This document shows positions 56,391 through 63,016 of a stretch of 63,016 nt of DNA, piece after piece. The notes beneath the pieces are model-generated. The model was not told the origin of the DNA, ran no database searches, and saw nothing but the letters and a program-made list of their open reading frames with translations. Source of the stretch: Gemmatimonadota bacterium (lineage in GTDB: Bacteria > Gemmatimonadota > Gemmatimonadetes > Gemmatimonadales > GWC2-71-9); assembly GCA_003220795.1 (NCBI GenBank), contig QHTK01000071.1:1-63016 (forward strand), read 5' to 3'. A program made the translations under genes and the position numbers. How positions within the stretch are numbered: the first letter of the stretch is position 1; each line of letters opens with the position of its first letter.

Positions 56391-57636
56391 CCGCCGCGGG
56401 GTTCATCACGCGGCCCAGGAACAGAATCGTTCCCGAGAGCCGCTCGCGGATGGCGAAGACGAACGGCCGGTCCACCACGACCGACGGCGGCAGGCTCACG
56501 ATGCCGATCCCGACCGCCGTCGCCGCCGCGGCCTCCGTACCCTCCTCGTTCACGTCCACGAACGCCTTGTGCCGCACGTCGGTGATGCACAGCTGGCCGC
56601 TCGGATTCATCCGTGCAAAGTCGCCGTGCCCCGAGTCGCAGAACGCCGACGGCATCCCCATCGCTTTCAGGGCATCGTTCAGCGTGAGCGCGTACCGGAG
56701 GGTGAACTTGGGCAGGTGGACCTCGAGCGCCGCCGAGTCGAGCGCCGCCGTCCAGCGATTCCAGCGCTCCTCGGTCAACCCGGCAACGAGAGAGTCGATC
56801 CCGCCCGGCTGGCGCGGCAGGGCGATCGTCATCGTGAACGCCCCGGCGCTGTAGGGCAGATCGAGCACGGTGACGTCGCCGTCGTGCAGCAATCCGATCG
56901 TCACCGTGCGGCCGTGCGTCATCATCGGCACGCTCGTCTGCGCTCCGTTGGCGAGGGTGAACGGGCCCGGCGTAGTGCGGGCCGGGTCGAACCGCATCGT
57001 CCAATCGCCCTTGAAATAGATGGCATTAATGAGGTAGGCGACTACGTCGTCGGGCACCGGATCCGGCACGATCGCGGGGATCTTGCCGCGGGTCTGGTCG
57101 CTGACCCAGCCGTTGATCGTCGGCGCCGCGGTGGGAGTGGCGAAGTCGAGGCTTTGCACGCGAGCCCCGAAGTACGTCTGTGCCGCGTCGACAAACTCGG
57201 GCGTCAGGGTCAAGCTCGGCCGATACCACACGGAATTGGCGAGGGTAAACGCGACCCCCGGGTCGAGCCCGCGGAGCAGGGCGATCAGGCTGCGATAGGA
57301 CTGGTTCACGTCGTCGAGCGTCATGCCCGTGAGCTCGAGCGCGCGCTGCATCTCGGCTTGCGTGGTGCCGGCCGCGCCATCGTACGCCATGCCGAGGGCC
57401 ATGGCCGCGCTGAGCGGTGAGACGAACAGGTTCGAATCGGGGCCGGCCCGCCGCGCGATCTCGCCGAACAGCTTGAAGGCGAATCGGTTGTCCGCGCCGA
57501 TGAGGCCGCTCTCTCCCGCGCCGAGCGCGCGCGGCAGGCTGGTGATGGGACGTGGGGCGGTAATTGGGGCCTCGCGGCAACCGGCGCCGAGCACCCCCAG
57601 GGCCACCGCCAGCAATGGACCGACGTGCGTTCCCAT
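56377..57636 (-). CDS. Lipoprotein serpin (serine protease inhibitor)
   Basis: The 419-residue protein has lipobox LGAGC (Cys20) and a full serpin fold: [21 protein letters not shown] near residue 70, NAIYFKGDW near residue 205, and the C-terminal [21 protein letters not shown] hinge near residue 360. The hinge has G, T, E and four small residues, as inhibitory serpins have. The scissile bond would then fall about I-V-S-L; the P1 side is Val, suggesting elastase-like targets. It is probably anchored outside the inner membrane. The start is ATG 57636, divergent from the next gene. Confidence 0.93.
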   Translation of the reverse strand: MGTHVGPLLAVALGVLGAGCREAPITAPRPITSLPRALGAGESGLIGADNRFAFKLFGEIARRAGPDSNLFVSPLSAAMALGMAYDGAAGTTQAEMQRALELTGMTLDDVNQSYRSLIALLRGLDPGVAFTLANSVWYRPSLTLTPEFVDAAQTYFGARVQSLDFATPTAAPTINGWVSDQTRGKIPAIVPDPVPDDVVAYLINAIYFKGDWTMRFDPARTTPGPFTLANGAQTSVPMMTHGRTVTIGLLHDGDVTVLDLPYSAGAFTMTIALPRQPGGIDSLVAGLTEERWNRWTAALDSAALEVHLPKFTLRYALTLNDALKAMGMPSAFCDSGHGDFARMNPSGQLCITDVRHKAFVDVNEEGTEAAAATAVGIGIVSLPPSVVVDRPFVFAIRERLSGTILFLGRVMNPAAVSGP

Positions 57637-57738
57637 GCTCCCTCCCGAGACGGGTGCGTTCCTTGCGTCACCGTCGAGCCGACGCCGTATGGCACGACTT
57701 ACCCTACATTACCCCGGCGACACCCCCGCGAGGTCACA

Positions 57739-58530
57739 ATGCACGTCGTCCTTGCCATCGCCCGCTGTTGTTTCATCGCCACGCTGGGCGTCGGCGTGCC
57801 GCTGGCGGTGCGAGCGCAAGCGAACCCGTCTCCCGCTCAGCAGAACCCGGCAGCGATGGGGGCCATGGATTCGACGGATCGTCCGTCGGCCATGGCGGCG
57901 CACGAGGCCATGAGCGGGCCGCTCGACGCCGATCCGCACATGGTGCTCACGCCGCTCCGGCCCGCGACGCCCGCCGACCTGGCGCGCGCGGCCGCGCTGG
58001 TACGCACGATGCGCGCAGCACTCGCACACTATCGCGACGTCCGCCTCGCCGAGGCGGACGGATTCCGGCCGTTTCTTCCCGGTGTGAAGCAGCCCGTGTA
58101 CCACTTCACCAAGTGGCGCTGGGCCGTGGGGGAGATGTTCCGCTTCGATCCGGCGCGGCCGACCTCACTGCTATACCGCCAGGGCGCGGACGACAAGTTC
58201 GTGCTCGTCGGCGCGATGTACTCCGCCCCGGCCCGCGCGTCGTTCGACGAGCTTGATCGGCGTGTCCCGCTGGGCGTGGCGCGCTGGCACGAGCACGTGA
58301 ACTGGTGCGTGCCGCCGCGCCGGCAGAGTGGCACGGCGCGCTGGCGCGAGACGCGTGACGGGAAGCCGGTGTTCGGACCAAAGTCGCCGATCGCCACGGC
58401 GGAGGCGTGCCGCGCGGTCGGTGGACGCTTCCTCCCCCGCATCTTCGGCTGGATGGTGCACGTCATGGCATTCGAGGGCGATGATCCCGCGGTCATTTGG
58501 GGCGCGGGGCACGACCACTCGCACCCGTGA
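57739..58530 (+). CDS. Exported protein of unknown family with HEHVNWC motif
   Basis: The 263-residue protein has a signal peptide (about 1-26, ending VRAQA). Its conserved-looking core contains MRAALAHYRDVRLAEADGF near residue 95, VYHFTKWRWAVGEMFRFDPARPTSLLYR near residue 120 and RWHEHVNWCVPPRR near residue 180. The end, GWMVHVMAFEGDDPAVIWG, carries further His and Asp residues that could bind metal. I do not recognise the family. The ATG at 57739 opens the signal. Its stop overlaps the permease start as GTGA. Confidence 0.75.
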   Translation: MHVVLAIARCCFIATLGVGVPLAVRAQANPSPAQQNPAAMGAMDSTDRPSAMAAHEAMSGPLDADPHMVLTPLRPATPADLARAAALVRTMRAALAHYRDVRLAEADGFRPFLPGVKQPVYHFTKWRWAVGEMFRFDPARPTSLLYRQGADDKFVLVGAMYSAPARASFDELDRRVPLGVARWHEHVNWCVPPRRQSGTARWRETRDGKPVFGPKSPIATAEACRAVGGRFLPRIFGWMVHVMAFEGDDPAVIWGAGHDHSHP

Positions 58531-59870
58531 CGTCACGCCCCGCGCGACCGGCGCTGCGCCTCGGGTCCCTGGTGGCGGTGATGTTCTTCACCGTCTCGGG
58601 CGGCCCGTTCGGCCTGGAGGGGCTGGTCGGCTCGGTGGGTCCCGGGGTCGCCGTCCTGCTGCTCGTCGCCACCCCGCTCATCTACAGTGTGCCGGAGGCG
58701 CTGCTCATCGGAGAGCTGGCGTCGATGCTCCCCGTCGAGGGAGGCTACTACCAGTGGGTGAAGCGCGCCTTCGGGCGCTTCTGGGGATTCTGGAACGGCT
58801 GGCTCTCCTGGGTCTACTCGCTGATCGACATGGCGATCTACCCGGTGCTGTTCCTCCAGTACTTGCGGTTCTTCCTCCCGGGGCTCGGGCGCTTCGAGGC
58901 GTGGGTCGTAGCGCTCGCGGTAATCTGGGGAGCCACGTGGCTCAACCTGCGCGGCACCCGCGTCGTGGGGACCGCATCCGGGTGGTTCGTAGCGATGGTG
59001 CTCGCGCCGTTCGGTGTGCTCGCCGCGGTGGCGCTGGTGCGCTGGCTTGGGCAACCGGCGACGCCGTTTCCGGCAACGCCGTTCCACGCCGCGCGTACGT
59101 CGTTTCTCGGCGCCCTTGGCATCGGCATCTCCCAGAGCATCTGGAACTACAGCGGGTGGGACAACGCCTCGACGATCGGTGGGGAAATTGAGCAGGCGTC
59201 GGCGACCTACCCGCGGGCGCTGGCGCGCACGCTGCCGCTGGTCACGGCGGTCTATCTGCTGACGATCCTGCCCGCGCTGGCGCTCACGGACTGGACGACG
59301 TGGACGGATGGGGCGTGGCCTCGGATCGCGGGCGTCGTGGTCGGTCCCTGGCTCGGGGTTTGGATCGCCGGTGCGGGGCTCGTGAGCGCGTTCGCGTTGT
59401 TCAACGCGCTGCTGCTCGCGTACTCACGCATCCCGCTGGTGCTGGCGCAGGACGGCCTGCTGCCCCCGGCGCTCGCGGTCACCGACGCACGGGGCACGCC
59501 CAGGAACGCGGTGCTCGTCTCGGCGCTGGCGTACTCCGGGTTTGCTCTGATCCCGTTCGGCGGCCTGCTGGCCGGTGACGTGCTGCTGTACAGCGCGGCG
59601 CTGGCGCTCGAGTTCGGGGCGCTGCTGCAGCTGCGCCGTGCCGAGCCCGAGCTGCGCGGCGCGTTTCGCGTGCCCCTGGGCGTCCCGGCTTTGGTGGTAC
59701 TCGGCGCCCTGCCGATCCTGCTCATTCTGAGCGCGGTGGGGCTCGAGATCCGGAGCCGCGAGGTCGGCTTGCCGGGCGTGCTGGTGGCGGGCCTGCTGGC
59801 CGCGGTGGGGCCGGTGGCGTACGTAGCGCTCGGCGGGGGCCGCAAGGTGAAGGAGGGCGCAGCCGCGTAG
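58527..59870 (+). CDS. APC-superfamily permease
   Basis: The 447-residue protein has about 12 membrane helices and the APC consensus in TM1, VAVMFFTVSGGPFGLEGLVG. AIWGATWLNLRGTRVVG lies near residue 140, and IWNYSGWDNASTIGGEIEQASATYPRAL near residue 210 is the TM6-7 region of amino-acid permeases. It probably imports an amino acid or amine by proton symport. It starts at GTG 58527, coupled to the upstream gene by overlap. The substrate cannot be predicted. Confidence 0.92.
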   Translation: MTSRPARPALRLGSLVAVMFFTVSGGPFGLEGLVGSVGPGVAVLLLVATPLIYSVPEALLIGELASMLPVEGGYYQWVKRAFGRFWGFWNGWLSWVYSLIDMAIYPVLFLQYLRFFLPGLGRFEAWVVALAVIWGATWLNLRGTRVVGTASGWFVAMVLAPFGVLAAVALVRWLGQPATPFPATPFHAARTSFLGALGIGISQSIWNYSGWDNASTIGGEIEQASATYPRALARTLPLVTAVYLLTILPALALTDWTTWTDGAWPRIAGVVVGPWLGVWIAGAGLVSAFALFNALLLAYSRIPLVLAQDGLLPPALAVTDARGTPRNAVLVSALAYSGFALIPFGGLLAGDVLLYSAALALEFGALLQLRRAEPELRGAFRVPLGVPALVVLGALPILLILSAVGLEIRSREVGLPGVLVAGLLAAVGPVAYVALGGGRKVKEGAAA

Positions 59871-59946
59871 GCGGCGGTTGTTTCCCACCTTGCGAAGTTC
59901 GCGAATCGCGCACAAGCTAGCCCCCTACTCCGTTCCTGGCGGAACC

Positions 59947-62889
59947 GTGATCAAGCACTGCTCGTTGGCTCTGCTCGCACTCTCGTTCGTAGCGGTGGCG
60001 GCCGACGCGCGCCCTCCGCTGCCGGCCGTGCGAACCATCTCCGGACGCGTGACCAACTCGCTGAGCGGCGACCCGGTGGTGGGGGCCACCGTCACGGTCG
60101 TCGGGACACCGACGACAGCTGTGACGAGCGACAAGGGCGAGTTCTCGTTATCCGCACCGGATGGGGCGATCACCCTCCTGTTCCGGAGTGTCGGCTACAA
60201 GCGCCGCACCGTGCCCGTGGCCGCGGACCAGAACAGGGTCGATGCGACCCTCGAGCCGGACGTCTTCAACCTCGAGGCGGTGGTAATCACGGGGCAGGCC
60301 ACCGGCGTCGAGAAGCGGTTCGCGCCGAACGCTGTGGCGACAGTCGGGGCGGGCGATCTGAGCCGCGTGCCCGCACCGAGCGTCGAGAGCGCGATCCAGG
60401 GCAAGGTGCCCGGCGCCGCGATCCAACAGAACTCCGGCGCCCCGGGCGGCGGCATCCAGGTGAAGCTGCGCGGCGTGTCCACGCTCAACGGCTTGTCCTC
60501 GCCGCTGTACGTGGTGGACGGCGTCATCATGAGCGATGTGGCGATCCCGAACAACCAGCAAGTTGTGACGCAGTCGAACACGGGCTCGAACCCGTCGCCG
60601 CTGCAGCAGAACCAGGTGAACCGCATCGCCGACCTAAATCCCTACGACATCGAAAACGTGGAGGTCCTGAAGGGAGCGTCGGCGGCGGCGATTTACGGCT
60701 CGAAGGCGGCCAACGGGGTGGTGGTCATCACGACCAAACGCGGCCAACTGGGCGAGCCCCGGTTCGGCGTGACCCAACGCTTGGGGTTCTCCGAGCTCGC
60801 CCACAAGCTCGGCGCGCGCGTGTTCCCTGACTCGGCGGCCGCCGTCACCAACCTAGGGGACTCCGCGCTGGTGGGGCAGATCTGTCGCGGCGGATGTCCC
60901 TTCTTCGATCATGAGCAAGAGCTCGCGGATCGGAAGGATCTGAATTACGAGAGCTCGGTGGACGTGGGCGGCGGCAGCGAGAACACGCGCTACTATGTCT
61001 CCGGCCTCACCAGCAAGACCGCTGGGATCATCCAGAACACGGGCTACTGGAAGCAATCGGTCCGGGCCAACCTGGACCAGCGCTTGAGCAGGCGGCTCGC
61101 GGTGAGCCTCAGCACGAATTTCGTCCACACGCTGGCGCGTCGCGGGCTCACCAACAACGATAACGCCCTCGTGAGCTACTACATGTCGCTGCCGTTCACG
61201 CCGAGCTTCATCGACATCCGGCCGGTGAACGGCATTTATCCCAACAACCCGAAGGCCGGGACCAACCCGCTTCAGACCGCGGCGCTCGTGAACCCGAACG
61301 ACGAGGACGTCGACCGCTTCGTCGGGAGCGCCAAGGCGACGTTCGACATCGTGAGGAACGACGTGCATCACCTGCAGTTCATCGGCGTCGGGGGCATCGA
61401 CCGGTTCACCCAGCAGAACACGCTCCTGTTCCCGCCGGTGCTCCAATTCGAGCAGACGAGCAGCGCGCCCGGAGTATCACTGCTGACGAACGGCGACAAT
61501 CACAACGCGAACTGGAACGCGAATCTCGTATATGCGTACCGGCCGCAGTCCGGGTCGCTCGTGGCGACGACGTCCGCGGGGTTGCAGTACGAAGACCGGC
61601 AGCTGGGAATCTCCAATATCGTGAGCCAGAACCTGATCGCCGGACAAGCGAACGTGAACGCCGGCACGAACGTCAGCGTGGGCGAGCACCGCGAGGTCAC
61701 GAAGGACTACGGCTTCTACGGGCAGGAGGAGTTCCTGACGCTCGGGGAGCGGCTGTTTCTTTCGGCCGGGTTCCGGGCCGACCGGAGCAGCAACAACGGC
61801 GACGTGAAGCATTACTTCATCTACCCCAAGACCGCTGGGTCCTATCGGCTGCCCGCGGGGGTCGGCCCGTTGGGCGACTTCAAGCTGCGCGTCGCTTGGG
61901 GCCAGTCGGGAAACCAGCCGCTGTATGGCATGAAGTTTCCTGAGTCCGATGCCACCCAGAACGTCCTCGGGCTGCCTGGCACCGTGGTGCCCTCCGTCGT
62001 CGGCAATCCGAACGTCAAGCCGGAGCGGCAGTCGGAGATCGAAGGCGGCGTCGACGCCACGCTCCGGAGCGGACGGGCGACCTTCGAACTCACGCTGTAC
62101 CAGAAGAAGGTGAGCGACCTGCTGCTATTGCGGGGGCTCTACACGTCGAGCGGCTTCAAGAGCCAGGTCTTTAACGGCGGCGAGCTGCGCGATCGGGGCA
62201 TTGAAGCGACCATCGGCTGGGTGCCAATCCAGCGGCCCGAGCTCACGTGGCTGCTGCGCTCGACGTTCTTCTCGAACTCGAGCAAGATCACCCAGTTGCC
62301 GGTGCCGCCCTTCACCGATGGCAGCTTCGGTTCTCAGACTGGCAACTTCTTCATCGAGCAAGGGCAGTCGGCGACCGAGATCATCGGCCAGGTGCCGACC
62401 GGTCCGAAGACGTTCGTCACCCAACGCGTCGGGGATGCCAACCCCGACTTCCTGTGGTCGTACGCGACCGATCTCACCTACCGGCGCTGGAACCTCGCGG
62501 CGGTCGCCGAGTGGCAGCACGGCGGCAACATCATCAACTTGACGACGTTCATCTATGACCTCGGCGGGACCACGCCCGACTGCCCGACCGCGTGCCTGGC
62601 GCGGCGTGCGGGGGGGACTCCGTCTTACATCGAGAGCGCCACGTACTTCAAGCTGCGGGAGATCACGCTCAGCTACACGCTGCCCACGGCCTTCGTCACG
62701 TGGACGGGCGCGCGGGATGGGCGCGTCAGCGTCAGCGGGCGCAACCTGATCGTCGTGACTGGCCGCAACTACACAGGGATGGACCCGGAGGTGAGCAACT
62801 TCGGGATCCAACCCGTAGCGCGCAATATCGAGGTCGCGCAGTATCCGCGCAGCCGCACCTTCTGGTTCACCGTCAGCGTGGGGTTCTGA
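59947..62889 (+). CDS. Second SusC/RagA-type TonB-dependent transporter
   Basis: The 980-residue protein has a signal peptide (about 1-22), a carboxypeptidase-regulatory-like domain (ISGRVTNSLSGDPVVGATVTVVG), a plug with KLRGVSTLNG and LKGASAAAIYGSKAANGVVVITTKRG, and a long barrel ending in SRTFWFTVSVGF. It is shorter than the first SusC (1059). GTG 59947 was preferred over TTG 59878 because it opens a clean signal peptide. A SusD begins 3 bases after the stop. The substrate is unknown, as no hydrolase is in view. Confidence 0.92.
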   Translation: MIKHCSLALLALSFVAVAADARPPLPAVRTISGRVTNSLSGDPVVGATVTVVGTPTTAVTSDKGEFSLSAPDGAITLLFRSVGYKRRTVPVAADQNRVDATLEPDVFNLEAVVITGQATGVEKRFAPNAVATVGAGDLSRVPAPSVESAIQGKVPGAAIQQNSGAPGGGIQVKLRGVSTLNGLSSPLYVVDGVIMSDVAIPNNQQVVTQSNTGSNPSPLQQNQVNRIADLNPYDIENVEVLKGASAAAIYGSKAANGVVVITTKRGQLGEPRFGVTQRLGFSELAHKLGARVFPDSAAAVTNLGDSALVGQICRGGCPFFDHEQELADRKDLNYESSVDVGGGSENTRYYVSGLTSKTAGIIQNTGYWKQSVRANLDQRLSRRLAVSLSTNFVHTLARRGLTNNDNALVSYYMSLPFTPSFIDIRPVNGIYPNNPKAGTNPLQTAALVNPNDEDVDRFVGSAKATFDIVRNDVHHLQFIGVGGIDRFTQQNTLLFPPVLQFEQTSSAPGVSLLTNGDNHNANWNANLVYAYRPQSGSLVATTSAGLQYEDRQLGISNIVSQNLIAGQANVNAGTNVSVGEHREVTKDYGFYGQEEFLTLGERLFLSAGFRADRSSNNGDVKHYFIYPKTAGSYRLPAGVGPLGDFKLRVAWGQSGNQPLYGMKFPESDATQNVLGLPGTVVPSVVGNPNVKPERQSEIEGGVDATLRSGRATFELTLYQKKVSDLLLLRGLYTSSGFKSQVFNGGELRDRGIEATIGWVPIQRPELTWLLRSTFFSNSSKITQLPVPPFTDGSFGSQTGNFFIEQGQSATEIIGQVPTGPKTFVTQRVGDANPDFLWSYATDLTYRRWNLAAVAEWQHGGNIINLTTFIYDLGGTTPDCPTACLARRAGGTPSYIESATYFKLREITLSYTLPTAFVTWTGARDGRVSVSGRNLIVVTGRNYTGMDPEVSNFGIQPVARNIEVAQYPRSRTFWFTVSVGF

Positions 62890-62891
62890 CC

Positions 62892-63016
62892 ATGACGCCG
62901 CGATCGCATTCTGTCTGCACCGCTCTGGCGTTGGCGTTGCTCGCTGCCGGGTGCGCGGACTTGAACATCCCAGACTTCAACAATCCGTCGATCGGGGACC
63001 TGCAGAATAACCCGAC
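62892..63016 (+). CDS. SusD/RagB-type lipoprotein, cut by the window end
   Basis: The first 41 codons encode a lipoprotein signal with lipobox LLAAGC and the stretch CADLNIPDFNNPS, a common SusD opening in this group. The ATG is 2 bases after the SusC stop. The rest lies beyond the window, so the gene is partial but not broken in view. Confidence 0.85.
   Translation, partial: MTPRSHSVCTALALALLAAGCADLNIPDFNNPSIGDLQNNP

Overview
The window is high-GC DNA, and about two thirds of its genes lie on the minus strand. It looks like a member of the Gemmatimonadota. The mix that suggests this is SusC/SusD-type outer-membrane pairs in a very GC-rich genome, ECF sigma/anti-sigma pairs, TonB- and SPOR-domain envelope proteins, and a lanthanide-type methanol oxidation system. 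The phylum assignment is an inference from gene content and style, not from a marker gene tree.

Positions 113-5121 (minus): a methanol oxidation operon. It has a well-formed promoter and a roughly 150-nt leader, then xoxF (PQQ/lanthanide methanol dehydrogenase), a strong hairpin, a gene that fuses XoxJ (periplasmic binding protein) to a XoxG-like cytochrome c, a pentapeptide-repeat protein and a YVTN beta-propeller protein.

Positions 5144-25970 (minus except one HisA-like gene): a C1-transfer island that makes and uses tetrahydromethanopterin (H4MPT) and a methanofuran-type cofactor. Pathway enzymes are Fae, MtdB, Mch and FhcABCD, which take formaldehyde to formate. Cofactor synthesis is represented by beta-RFAP synthase, PabA and PabB (4-aminobenzoate supply), a DHPS-like protein, a pterin dehydratase, a 6-pyruvoyl-tetrahydropterin synthase homologue, MfnE- and MfnF-like proteins, two ATP-grasp ligases, a CitG-like protein, DUF447, DUF1464 and an SDR. 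Most genes are joined by 4-bp GTGA/ATGA overlaps, so translation is probably coupled. Methanol oxidised in the periplasm would give formaldehyde, which Fae loads onto H4MPT. A relic of mfnB (methylofuran synthesis) lies at 11542. No PQQ synthesis genes, PabC or formate dehydrogenase are in view.

Positions 26187-43967 (minus): mainly housekeeping and envelope genes. They include a rhomboid protease, Ddl, cystathionine beta-synthase, a TonB-domain lipoprotein, MutS, a SPOR protein, HolA, two ECF sigma/anti-sigma pairs (one leading a pair of HEAT-repeat proteins), a NUDIX hydrolase, a DUF218 protein, a SatD-family operon with an AT-rich operator array, and Upp.

Positions 44098-63016 (plus except a serpin): a SusC-SusD-GH26 mannan-type utilisation locus, tRNA-Phe, a zinc-ribbon protein, a Crp-like regulator, an alpha/beta hydrolase, a GT4 glycosyltransferase, an AAA ATPase, a lipoprotein serpin, an unknown secreted protein, an APC permease and a second SusC followed by a SusD cut by the window end.

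No gap between genes exceeds about 250 bases. No CRISPR array, rRNA, insertion sequence or transposase was seen.
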